A stretch of DNA of 49,094 nucleotides from CAZWDL01 sp964632995 (GTDB lineage Bacteria > Bacteroidota > Bacteroidia > Chitinophagales > Saprospiraceae): contig CAZWDL010000046.1 in NCBI GenBank assembly GCA_964632995.1, positions 1 to 49,094 of the forward strand. The letters run 5' to 3'. Within the stretch, counting starts at the first letter, position 1; each line of letters opens with the position of its first letter. Of this stretch, positions 8,769-17,237 are shown one piece after another. The notes under the pieces are model-generated. The model was not told the DNA's origin. It did no database searches and saw only the letters and a list, made by a program, of their open reading frames with translations. The position numbers and the translations under genes were made by a program.

Positions 8769-10097
8769 ATGAAGCGAACCTTGTTTAATTTCATCTTAGC
8801 TATTGAAGGCATAAACTCCAATAAGCTTCGTGCTTTTCTCACAGCACTGGGTATCATCTTCGGGGTTGGAGCTGTGATCGCCATGCTGGCGATCGGCACC
8901 GGCGCCAAAGAATCCATTCTGGAACAGATGAAGCTCATCGGCACCAATAATATTGTCATCCAGTCAAAGGTTCTCTCAGCGGAGGACCTGGAAGAACAGA
9001 GTGGAGAACAGGAGAACAACAATCAGAGCGAGAAACTGCCTTTTTCGCCTGGCCTAACCCTGGAAGACGCCAGCGCAATCCGGGATATGATTCCCCAGGT
9101 GGACCGGCTCAGCCCGGAAGTCATTATTTCCACTAATGTCGTACGTGCCGGCAAGTTACAGCGCGCCAAGTGTATCGGCGTCACCAATGATTTCTTCGAA
9201 CTCAACCGGCTGGAGGTAGGGCGCGGCAACTTTTTTCACTCCCTGCATCTGGAGGGCGGACGGCCGGTAGCGATCATTGGGAAAAATATTCAGACCCAAT
9301 TCTTTAGCAAGGAAGACCCCATTGGGCAGCGGATCAAATGTGGGAATACCTGGCTGACCATCATCGGCGTACTGGAACGACGCAGCGCCAGCCGGGAGAA
9401 CCTGCAGGAACTAGGCATTCGCGATTTCAACGCCGATGTATATGTTCCCGTTACGACTTCCCTGCTGCGCTTCAAAAACCGGGCGGCCGTAGACCGGAAT
9501 GACCTGCAAAGGGGCCGCCGAAATAATGAGTTGGAGGATAAAAACTATCATCAGCTCGACCGGCTGGTTGTTCGGGTCTCCGATTCAAAAAAGCTGCAGG
9601 TCAGCGCCGACGTGATCGCCCGCTTTCTCAAACGCCGCCATGCCGGACAGTTAGACTTCGAAATCGAAGTACCGGAACTGCTGCTCGAACAGGAACAGCG
9701 CACCCAGGATACTTTCAACCTGGTGCTGGCCGTCATTGCCGGCATCTCGCTGCTCGTCGGCGGTATCGGCATCATGAATATCATGCTGGCCTCCGTCATG
9801 GAGCGGATCAAGGAAATTGGCGTGCGTCGTTCACTTGGCGCCAAACGCCAAGACATTATTCTCCAGTTCTTGTTCGAAGCGGTCCTCATCAGTCTGATCG
9901 GAGGGCTCGTAGGCGTGCTCACCGGACTACTGGCGGCAAGCACCATTTCGGCTTATGCAGGCATACCGACGATCGTTTCATTCTGGTCCATCTTCCTCTC
10001 TTTTGGCGTGGCTGCCTCGGTAGGACTGGTATTCGGTATTTTTCCCGCACGCAAGGCGGCTCAGCAAGACCCTATAAAAGCATTGCGCACGGAATAA
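8769..10097 (+). CDS. MacB/FtsX-type ABC transporter permease (no ATPase domain)
   Basis: This 442-residue inner-membrane permease has the MacB architecture without the ATPase: a first membrane helix (about 20-42, FLTALGIIFGVGAVIAML), a periplasmic core domain (about 45-310), and three C-terminal helices (about 318-435) with the FtsX-domain pattern GGIGIMNIMLASVMERIKEI and the ending FPARKAAQQDPIKALR. It lies 55 bases after the adaptor and 58 before the TolC-like gene, so the three are probably cotranscribed. In most such clusters a separate ABC ATPase gene sits beside the permease. None is here, so the ATPase must be encoded elsewhere. Confidence 0.92.
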   Translation: MKRTLFNFILAIEGINSNKLRAFLTALGIIFGVGAVIAMLAIGTGAKESILEQMKLIGTNNIVIQSKVLSAEDLEEQSGEQENNNQSEKLPFSPGLTLEDASAIRDMIPQVDRLSPEVIISTNVVRAGKLQRAKCIGVTNDFFELNRLEVGRGNFFHSLHLEGGRPVAIIGKNIQTQFFSKEDPIGQRIKCGNTWLTIIGVLERRSASRENLQELGIRDFNADVYVPVTTSLLRFKNRAAVDRNDLQRGRRNNELEDKNYHQLDRLVVRVSDSKKLQVSADVIARFLKRRHAGQLDFEIEVPELLLEQEQRTQDTFNLVLAVIAGISLLVGGIGIMNIMLASVMERIKEIGVRRSLGAKRQDIILQFLFEAVLISLIGGLVGVLTGLLAASTISAYAGIPTIVSFWSIFLSFGVAASVGLVFGIFPARKAAQQDPIKALRTE

Positions 10098-10155
10098 AAG
10101 AATGATCGGTTAATGCTTCGAAAAATCCATCAATCATCGAATTATCAAATTCATT

Positions 10156-11643
10156 ATGCAGCAGCTCCGTCCTGTTTTTACCCTGCTGGCCTTACTGGGG
10201 GGCCTGTCCGCTTTTGCACAAAGCGATACCATCAACTTGTCACTGCAACAACTGATCCGTATCGCCCAAAGTGATGCGCCCGACGTGCAGATCGCCAAAA
10301 CGGCGCTCAATAATAACTATTGGCGTTATCAGTCCTTCCTGGCTGATTATAAGCCCCAGATCGATTTGTCGGCCACCCTGCCTGATTTTAACCGGGCCAT
10401 CGACGCTATTACCCAGCCGGACGGTTCAGAAATTTTCAAGGAGCGAACCCTGATGCGGAATAATGTCGGTATCAGTATCCGGCAGGATGTGGCCCTGACA
10501 GGCGGCACTATATTCGCCAGAACAGATATTGCCCGCCTCGATATTTTTGCCTCCTCAGGCAATGACCGGAGTATTTCCTACCTCACAACACCTATATCTA
10601 TTGGATTCCTCCAACCGGTCTTCGGCTTTAATAACCTTCGTTGGGCCAAACGCATTCAACCGCTGGTGTACGACGAAGCACAACGCGTTTACTCGGAGGA
10701 CATGGAATTCGTCGCCTTCGAAGCCGCACAGCTTTTTTTTGAAATCCTCATCGCCCAGTACAACCTCGAAGCCGCTTCCCGCGATAAAGCCGACGCCGAT
10801 ACGCTCTACCAGATTGCCGAAGGCCGCTTTGGCGTAGGCCGGATCGCAGAAACCGAACTGCTGCAGTTCGAGCTTAACGCCCGCAATGCTGATGCCGAAC
10901 TGGCCCAGCGAACCCTGGATTTGCAAACCAGCACCGAACAGCTGCGCGATTTTCTGGGAATACGCTCTGCTACTTATTTTCAGATGGATATCCCCGACGA
11001 GTTACCCATATTCGGCATCAACCCGGATACCGCGCTGGCTTACGCCCGTGAGTACCGCAGCGAGTCGGTAACTTTCAAACGCCGCCTGTTGGAAGCCAGG
11101 CGGAACCTCGCTCAGGCTAAAGGGGAAACGGGACTCAACGTGGATATCTTCGCCTCCTTCGGCCTACAGCAAACTGCTCCGACCCTTTCGGATGCCTACA
11201 CTTCCCCGCTTGATAACGAACGCATCACTATAGGACTGGACGTTCCCATCGCCGACTGGGGAAAGACCCGCGCCCGCCGCGAAATCGCCCAGTCGAACCT
11301 CGAGCTTACCCAGCGCCGCGTCGCCCAGGACCGCGTGCAGTTCGAACGGGAAGTACTCATCAAAGTGCAGCAGTTCGACCTCATCCGGAATCAGGTCGAC
11401 ATAGCCCGGCGCGCCCTCGATATCGCACAGAAAAAACGGGAGCTGAACCGAAACCGGTACCTCGTCGGGAAAGTCGGCGTTACGGATCTCAACGTGGCTA
11501 TCTCCGAAGAAATCAATGCCCGGCGCAATTACGTCAACTCCCTGCGCGACTTCTGGCTGGCTTACTACGAACTCCGCCTGCTAACCCTTTTTGATTTTCA
11601 GGAAAACCGGCCGCTGATCAAAAGTGTAGAGGGACGGAATTAA
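10156..11643 (+). CDS. TolC-like outer-membrane efflux protein
   Basis: This outer-membrane factor should form the exit duct of the pump whose adaptor and permease precede it. The signal peptide spans residues 1-21 (cleavage after AFAQ or just before). The rest shows two OEP repeats: long amphipathic helices rich in Ala, Gln, Glu and Arg alternate with short strand segments, as in NLSLQQLIRIAQ near the start and RYLVGKVGVTDLNVA in the second repeat. At 495 residues it is of normal length. It closes the operon; a 249-base gap without recognisable features follows before the nitroreductase. Confidence 0.9.
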   Translation: MQQLRPVFTLLALLGGLSAFAQSDTINLSLQQLIRIAQSDAPDVQIAKTALNNNYWRYQSFLADYKPQIDLSATLPDFNRAIDAITQPDGSEIFKERTLMRNNVGISIRQDVALTGGTIFARTDIARLDIFASSGNDRSISYLTTPISIGFLQPVFGFNNLRWAKRIQPLVYDEAQRVYSEDMEFVAFEAAQLFFEILIAQYNLEAASRDKADADTLYQIAEGRFGVGRIAETELLQFELNARNADAELAQRTLDLQTSTEQLRDFLGIRSATYFQMDIPDELPIFGINPDTALAYAREYRSESVTFKRRLLEARRNLAQAKGETGLNVDIFASFGLQQTAPTLSDAYTSPLDNERITIGLDVPIADWGKTRARREIAQSNLELTQRRVAQDRVQFEREVLIKVQQFDLIRNQVDIARRALDIAQKKRELNRNRYLVGKVGVTDLNVAISEEINARRNYVNSLRDFWLAYYELRLLTLFDFQENRPLIKSVEGRN

Positions 11644-11892
11644 TTTTGGTTTAAGCCACCTGAATTGCCGGCGTATCAATGGTTTCGCAGCAGACCGGGC
11701 GACAAGAGGAAAAAGAGGACCGGGAGACAATCCAATTTTTCAGCTCCCCGCTGCTATTCAAATTCTTCTCTCAATTGGCGAACTTTTTTTCGAATGGACT
11801 GTCCTGAAATAAATAATGAATTTTGTGTTTTTATTAGCGGGTGCTCGTCACGGCCACCCCTTCAATGAACGAAAATCAACTCTCACCAAGGA

Positions 11893-12474
11893 ATGAGTGA
11901 TATTGAAACCCTAAGCCGGATCATCCGTAACAGGAGGTCTGTTTTTCCCGCCATGTTTAAGGAGGAGCAGGTAGATGATGAGCTAATCCACCAGATTCTG
12001 GAAAATGCCAACTGGGCGCCTACTCATCGCAACACCGAACCCTGGCGTTTTCACGTTTACACCGGCGAAGCTTTGAAAAAAGTCGGGGACTACCTCGCAG
12101 CATATTATAAGGCGCACACCGCCGAAGCGGCCTTTTCTGAGGTGAAATATCGAAAGAACCGTAAAAAGCCTGTCCAATCGAGCCATGTCATCTTTATCTG
12201 CATGCAGCGGGACCCTCAGGAACGAGTACCGGAATGGGAAGAACTGGCTGCTGTTTCCTGCGCGGTGATGAACATGTGGCTGAGTTGTACCGCTCTGGGT
12301 CTGGGTTGCTACTGGAGCACCCCGGCCGCCGCCCTGAATGCTGGCGAATTTCTCGGGTTGAAAGAGGGAGAACGCTGCTACGGCATGATGTACCTTGGCG
12401 TCCCGGAGCCGGAGCTCAAGCTTTCTTCTGAGCGGGGCGATATTCAAGAGAAGCTGGTGTGGCAAAATAGTTGA
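11893..12474 (+). CDS. Nitroreductase family protein
   Basis: This is an FMN-dependent NAD(P)H oxidoreductase of the nitroreductase superfamily, 193 residues. RNRRSVFPAMF near residue 12 is the usual N-terminal FMN phosphate-binding pattern (RRSxR-like). NANWAPTHRNTEPWRFHV at 37-54 is the second family motif, and GLGCYWSTP supplies the late one. The physiological substrate cannot be read from the sequence. It most resembles the short YdjA-like members. It stands alone and converges with the small secreted protein gene 28 bases downstream. Confidence 0.9.
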   Translation: MSDIETLSRIIRNRRSVFPAMFKEEQVDDELIHQILENANWAPTHRNTEPWRFHVYTGEALKKVGDYLAAYYKAHTAEAAFSEVKYRKNRKKPVQSSHVIFICMQRDPQERVPEWEELAAVSCAVMNMWLSCTALGLGCYWSTPAAALNAGEFLGLKEGERCYGMMYLGVPEPELKLSSERGDIQEKLVWQNS

Positions 12475-12502
12475 TCTGCCGAGTTCTTCGGCGTCCAGGA
12501 AC

Positions 12503-12976
12503 TCAGTTTTCATCCTCTCCCACAAACGGCACATCTTCCATTACTTCCAGTCGCAGGGAGGTAATCATGAATTCTTCCAACTGTATCCATTGTGTGGCGA
12601 TACGCGGAGAGAGGGCTTTCGACATTTTCTTGAAGTATTTGCGTTCCAGCTTGAGGATGTCCTGACGCAGGGAAAAAGACTGCTCCATCATTGCTTTTGC
12701 CTGATCATCACTGATATTCTCATAGCGCTCGCTGTAATCTTCAATCAGGCGTAACCAGGAAGTCCCCAGACGCTGACGTTCGGTTTCATATGGGTTATAG
12801 ATAGACCAGAACTTGGAAGCCTCCGATTCAGAAAGCTGCATAAATTTCTCAATAATCGCCCTTTTTTCCTTATTGAAAGTCATCCGGAAAAAGGGATCGG
12901 CATCTTCCATTTGCGCCGTACCGCTGAGGGGAACGAGGAGCAGGCAGGTACCCAGAAAAATAAGACTGGTTTTCAT
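12503..12976 (-). CDS. Small secreted alpha-helical protein, function unknown
   Basis: This 157-residue protein has a signal peptide (1-21, ending GTAQ) and an almost entirely helical mature part rich in Glu, Lys, Arg and Met. Its size, export and helical pattern (FMQLSESEASKFWSIYNPYE) recall Spy/CpxP-like periplasmic proteins, which are chaperones or stress sensors, but I see no LTxxQ repeats and do not assign it to that family. Many Bacteroidota encode similar small proteins. It could share a transcript with the upstream Asp-box protein gene, although 276 bases separate them. Confidence 0.75.
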   Translation of the reverse strand: MKTSLIFLGTCLLLVPLSGTAQMEDADPFFRMTFNKEKRAIIEKFMQLSESEASKFWSIYNPYETERQRLGTSWLRLIEDYSERYENISDDQAKAMMEQSFSLRQDILKLERKYFKKMSKALSPRIATQWIQLEEFMITSLRLEVMEDVPFVGEDEN

Positions 12977-13252
12977 GGATTCGGCTTTTTGTTTCTCCGG
13001 CGAAGTTAAACTAAAAATGGATACGGTACTGGAAAACCGGGTGAAATCCCAGCTCGTAGACGGTCTTGATATCCTTCAATGCCCGGCTGTAAGTTTGGAA
13101 TCAGAAATTCCGCTGATTAGTATTATGCTGAAACTCCATGACAAATTCACGCGGCGCCCTTTTGTTTTCCTGCTACGACGATAACTCCATCCAGCTTGGT
13201 GATTTGCAGGAGAGCAGTTTTAGGTTTTCTTAAAAAATTTCGGGTATAGCCT

Positions 13253-15139
13253 TTAATTCCCCTTTTGCAGTATCATGGAATGTTGTCCGAAATCGGTTGT
13301 CAGCATCAGGATGTAAGTGCCGGTAGCCAAGCCTTCGAGGGGTAAATTGATTTGGTGTTCTCCCTGCGCCAGCCTGCCCTGATCAGAGGTGCGAAGCAAA
13401 CTTCCTTTCGTATCGAAAAGCGTCGTGGTAACCTGAGCGGAATTTTTCAGCTCGAGTTCCAGCCGGGTAAGATCGGCAGCCGGATTGGGAAACGGACCTC
13501 GGACGGTAAACTGATCGGTCACGGTAGAAAGGGTAGGGGTGGAGGTCGGCAGTCCTTCCCGTAGTGGTATTTTGGTCGTATAAATTTCGATGTTGCCGTC
13601 ATTGGTTCTTCCGTCCGCCCAGAAGGGGATGGCGTAGTTAGCTGTGGTGATCACCTGGGTGTACTCCCCTATACCGAAATTGGCGTTGCTTTCCCCGATT
13701 CTGGCGAAGTCGCTGGCCATGGCGGAGACCGGAAAATCGGGTTCGAAAAGCTGTCCGCCGTCTTTGGAATAGGTCATGTAGTATTTGGTGTTCACGTTGG
13801 CGCTGTCTTCCCGGCGGTCGTACCAGGTCATGACCACTGTGCCCTCCTCATTGACGGCGAGGCTGGGAAAGAACTGATGGGTGGCAGGGTTGGGGTCATT
13901 GTTGAGTACGCGAGCCGCCGACCAGTTGGCGCCGCCATCAGCCGATTCACTGAAGTAGATATCCAATCCGGTGGTAACCGGCTGACCGGGGCCGTCGGAG
14001 GTCCATACGGCATACAGTTTGCTGTCGTCGGGACCGCCGGATCGATCTACCCGCAGGTGAGGGCAGGGGTACATACGCGCCGAATCGATGCCCACCACGG
14101 AGCAAGGACTGGGGTTGGGAGCCTCCGGCGGGAAGCAGGGTAGATGCAGTTCGGAAATGGGAGAGGGAGCGGAAAAGGTCTGGCCGCCATCCACCGAACG
14201 GCTATGATACAGTGAAATGCTGCTGTCTTCCAGCCTGGCGCCGGCAAACATCAGGTGAATATGCCCCTGATTGTCAACATCGATGCTGGTGAATTGCGCG
14301 AAAGCAAAATCATCGGGCGTGACCCTCGCGATCTCCGAATCGATCGTGTCGGCAAGAGTTTCTTTTCGCTTGACCAGGATCTGGTAGCTTGTATCGCTGA
14401 AGTCGATTTCAGCGTAAGCGATGTAAATATTATCGCGGTAGGCCGAATTAGAGCGGTCCACGGCCATCCACTGCTTGTCCACAAAGCGTCCGGTGGGTTC
14501 TAACAAATCACCAATGGAACCTCCGTCGATAATGTCCGGCTGTCTTTGCCAGGTAGCGCCGCCATCTCTGGAAATAGCCCAGTTCAGGGCTATTTTCACA
14601 TCAAAGGGCAGCTCCAGCGTCAGGGTTAGCCAGGAGAGGTAAGCGGTTCCTTCGGAGTCGAAAACTAGAATGGGATCGCCGCCGCCGGCAATGATCCCCT
14701 CGTTGATGTCATTCACGCCGTCAAACTGGCTGAGTTTCCAGCTGGCGCCAAAATCCGAGGTATAGTAAATAGGAAAAGAAAGCGCTGGTCCGAGTACGCC
14801 TTCCGAGAATTTCATTGCCGCGACGATCATGTTGTTGGTGTCAACCGGATTGACCGCTGCGTGTATCTCCGATTCGGTTTCGGGGCTGCTGCTGATTCCG
14901 CGCTCAGGTTCATCCCTGAAGGCGGGAAGGGTAGGGGCGGGCGCTTGCGCTGCCGGCCTCTCCAATTGCTGTTTCAGATCCGCGGATTTAGCTAAGCTCC
15001 TGATATCCTTACGAATTTTCTTCTTCAGTGTGCGCTGCATCATATCCAGGGTCCAGTCCTTATCAAATTGTTGCCCGGAAAGTTCAGATGACATTCCACA
15101 CATCACCAGAATCAACAGTATTAATAGCCTCAATTGCAT
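13253..15139 (-). CDS. T9SS-exported Asp-box (sialidase-fold) protein
   Basis: This 628-residue protein has a signal peptide (1-22), a basic helical linker (about 25-60), and a beta-propeller marked by five Asp-box motifs (SxDxGxxW type) at residues 128-134, 190-197, 315-322, 399-406 and 458-465. The last 80 residues (from RGPFPNPAAD at 547) form a type A T9SS C-terminal sorting domain ending in ILQKGN, so it should be exported through the outer membrane and anchored or released. Asp boxes occur in sialidases and in many propellers that are not enzymes. I cannot identify a full sialidase active site, so it may bind or cleave surface glycans or do neither. Confidence 0.85.
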   Translation of the reverse strand: MQLRLLILLILVMCGMSSELSGQQFDKDWTLDMMQRTLKKKIRKDIRSLAKSADLKQQLERPAAQAPAPTLPAFRDEPERGISSSPETESEIHAAVNPVDTNNMIVAAMKFSEGVLGPALSFPIYYTSDFGASWKLSQFDGVNDINEGIIAGGGDPILVFDSEGTAYLSWLTLTLELPFDVKIALNWAISRDGGATWQRQPDIIDGGSIGDLLEPTGRFVDKQWMAVDRSNSAYRDNIYIAYAEIDFSDTSYQILVKRKETLADTIDSEIARVTPDDFAFAQFTSIDVDNQGHIHLMFAGARLEDSSISLYHSRSVDGGQTFSAPSPISELHLPCFPPEAPNPSPCSVVGIDSARMYPCPHLRVDRSGGPDDSKLYAVWTSDGPGQPVTTGLDIYFSESADGGANWSAARVLNNDPNPATHQFFPSLAVNEEGTVVMTWYDRREDSANVNTKYYMTYSKDGGQLFEPDFPVSAMASDFARIGESNANFGIGEYTQVITTANYAIPFWADGRTNDGNIEIYTTKIPLREGLPTSTPTLSTVTDQFTVRGPFPNPAADLTRLELELKNSAQVTTTLFDTKGSLLRTSDQGRLAQGEHQINLPLEGLATGTYILMLTTDFGQHSMILQKGN

Positions 15140-15494
15140 GACATAGTTTTTAGGATTAAAAAATTGCTTGTGCGCTGATCACCAGTCATCAGTGATCAAA
15201 ATGGTTGATTTTTGTCTGTTGGTAGATAGTGCGTACTTTCCGGCGGGAAAAGAAGATTATGAATGGTTGCTCAGCCGGTGAAACTAATCAAATTTGAACA
15301 ATTTGACCTTATTCTCTGCCTTTTTTCTGAGGATTTTACGTTGTTCCGCTTACTGCCGGACCGGATACCGGTAAAATTTACCTTCAGCTGAAAACTTTTC
15401 CGTCAACCGGTTAAATGCTGTTTTCCCTTTCCTTATCTTTCTGAAATCTATTTCAGGATCAGCCAGAATTGATGTCCCAATCACCCTTCAGATT
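15140..15494. other. Intergenic region without a gene
   Basis: This is the divergent upstream region of the Asp-box protein (minus) and the MmcQ-like gene (plus). A 7-bp inverted repeat, TGATCAC (15176-15182) and GTGATCA (15192-15198), sits 37 bases before the minus-strand start and could be an operator. TATCTTTC at 15434-15441 is one base off the -7 consensus for the plus-strand gene. Nothing else is recognisable. Confidence 0.4.
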
Positions 15495-15848
15495 ATGAAT
15501 ATCGAAGACTTTCGCGAATATTGCCTTTCGAAATCAGGGGTTGAAGAAACCCTTCCTTTTGGTCCCGACACTCTTGTATTCAAGGTTATGGGCAAGGTGT
15601 TTGCCCTTACCGGTCTTGACAGTGAGGACTTCACCGTCAACCTCAAGTGTGATCCCGCCCGCGCCCAACAGTTGCGCGAGCAATACCCCGAGGTGCGTCC
15701 CGGGTGGCATATGAACAAGAAACACTGGAATACCGTTAATTTGGGAGGCAGTCTGAAAGAGACGTTTCTCCAGGACTTGATCGACCACTCTTACGAACTG
15801 GTCGTACAAAAACTGCCGAAACGAGATCGGCAAACCTTGTTAGGTTGA
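15495..15848 (+). CDS. MmcQ/YjbR family protein
   Basis: This 117-residue protein of the MmcQ/YjbR family has a CyaY-like fold and is often annotated as DNA-binding, although its role is not settled. Family hallmarks are the N-terminal ETLPFGPDTLVFKV, the central FALTGLDSEDFTVNLKCDP, and the closing HMNKKHWNTVNL with the helical DLIDHSYELVVQKLPK. Length is typical. Its stop codon lies within an 11-bp hairpin, and the FAD oxidoreductase follows 61 bases later on the same strand. Confidence 0.92.
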   Translation: MNIEDFREYCLSKSGVEETLPFGPDTLVFKVMGKVFALTGLDSEDFTVNLKCDPARAQQLREQYPEVRPGWHMNKKHWNTVNLGGSLKETFLQDLIDHSYELVVQKLPKRDRQTLLG

Positions 15849-15880
15849 CGAAACTTTTGAACCTTTAAGGTTTCGTCAAC
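15844..15880 (+). terminator. Hairpin overlapping the MmcQ-like stop codon
   Basis: An 11-bp perfect stem, GTTGACGAAAC (15844-15854) with GTTTCGTCAAC (15870-15880), includes the TGA stop (15846-15848). An inner AACC/GGTT pair offers a competing fold. There is no T run, so it may act as an mRNA stability or translational-control element for the next gene and not as a terminator. Confidence 0.45.
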
Positions 15881-15909
15881 GTAAACTCATCTTAAGAAAA
15901 AACTAAAGC

Positions 15910-17034
15910 TTGGACCAAAAGAAACGCCAAGTCGACTTCCTCATCGTAGGGCAGGGCATCGCCGGCACCCTGCTCACTCACTTCCTGCTGGAAGACGGCC
16001 ATAGCGTGCATGTCATCGATCCGGCACACGAATACTCCGCCTCGCGCGTGGCCGCCGGTCTCATCAATCCGATCACCGGCCGTCATTTTGTCAAGTCCTG
16101 GCGCATTGAAGAGCTGATTCCCTCGGCAGAAAAAACCTATCGAGATCTCGAGGCCAAGCTTGGCATCGAGATCTTTCATCACCGTGGGCTCATCCGGTCT
16201 ATGTTCTCCGTACGGCAGGAAAATGACTGGCTTTCCCGTACCGGCGATCCTTCCTACGCGCCCTATATGAAAGAGGAAGCCGATCTCGGCGATTACCGGG
16301 AAGCAGTTCATCCGGCGCATAGCTACGGTGAAGTCCGCCATGCCGCCCAGGTCAATATTGAGGAAGTGGTGACTGCCTACCGTCGCTATCTACTGGAAAG
16401 AGACCTGCTGACCCCCTCCTTTTTCGATTATCCTTCCCTCTCTCTTTCTCCGGAAGCAAAATCTGAAGGACAGAGCCGGAACACGGCGGGTGGCCAGGAA
16501 GAGGAATGGGTGTCCTATCAAGGCCTTCTTGCCAAACAGGTCATCTTCGCTGAAGGCTACTGGGCGCAATTCAATCCTTTTTTCAGTTATCTGCCTTTCA
16601 AAGGGAACAAAGGCGATGTGTTGATTATCCGTATTCCCGGCGCTCACTTTGAAAGGATCCTTAAGCACCAGGTATTCCTGGTCCCGCTTAAAGACGATCA
16701 GTACTGGGTTGGAGCTACTTATGTAAAGGAATTTGAAACGGCAAAACCGGTAGCAACGGGCAAGACTGAAATGCTGCGCCGCCTGCGCGAAACGCTGCGC
16801 ATCCCCTTTGAAATAGTCGAACACAGGGCCGCCGTCCGGCCTACTGTTAAAGATCGCCGTCCTTTTCTCGGCCGGCATCCGGATTTTCCGCAACTGGCTA
16901 TTTTTAACGGGCTGGGCACCAAAGGGACTTCTCTGGGTCCTTTTTTCGCCAGGCAGCTCGTCAATCATTTAACAAAAAACGATACTTTGGACGAAGCGGT
17001 GAATATCGCCCGCTACGAAAAGGAAAAGACCTGA
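15910..17034 (+). CDS. FAD-dependent oxidoreductase (DAO family), TTG start
   Basis: This 374-residue flavoprotein belongs to the D-amino-acid oxidase / glycine oxidase fold. The dinucleotide-binding motif VGQGIAGT (residues 13-20) sits at the N-terminus, followed by the acidic VIDP strand end and RVAAGLINPITGR, typical of the family. The C-terminal FAD motif is NGLGTKGTSLGPFFA. The start must be TTG at 15910: an in-frame TAA lies at 15904-15906, and the next in-frame ATG is about 100 residues in, after the FAD motif. Its substrate is unknown; relatives act on amines or amino acids, and related domains occur in MnmC. A hairpin lies 29 bases upstream. Confidence 0.88.
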   Translation: MDQKKRQVDFLIVGQGIAGTLLTHFLLEDGHSVHVIDPAHEYSASRVAAGLINPITGRHFVKSWRIEELIPSAEKTYRDLEAKLGIEIFHHRGLIRSMFSVRQENDWLSRTGDPSYAPYMKEEADLGDYREAVHPAHSYGEVRHAAQVNIEEVVTAYRRYLLERDLLTPSFFDYPSLSLSPEAKSEGQSRNTAGGQEEEWVSYQGLLAKQVIFAEGYWAQFNPFFSYLPFKGNKGDVLIIRIPGAHFERILKHQVFLVPLKDDQYWVGATYVKEFETAKPVATGKTEMLRRLRETLRIPFEIVEHRAAVRPTVKDRRPFLGRHPDFPQLAIFNGLGTKGTSLGPFFARQLVNHLTKNDTLDEAVNIARYEKEKT

Positions 17035-17237
17035 ATACTGGCTACGGGGGCTCGGATCGCTCTTAGGCCAATTCCCTCTTCTCAGATAACAGAAAAAAAT
17101 AATGGTCCTGTTTATGTAATTTTCAACAAGGAGGCATCTTACCATTGCATAAGCATTGATAAATAAGGTTTAGTGCACAATATTTGAATGTGCTGCATCC
17201 TTTTAAATATAAATAATCCTAAAGACAAATCCTTTCT

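Noticed and set aside
13253..15139. Calling the Asp-box protein a sialidase
   Set aside because: Asp boxes mark the propeller fold only; I could not identify the arginine triad, Tyr/Glu pair and Asp acid of a sialidase site.
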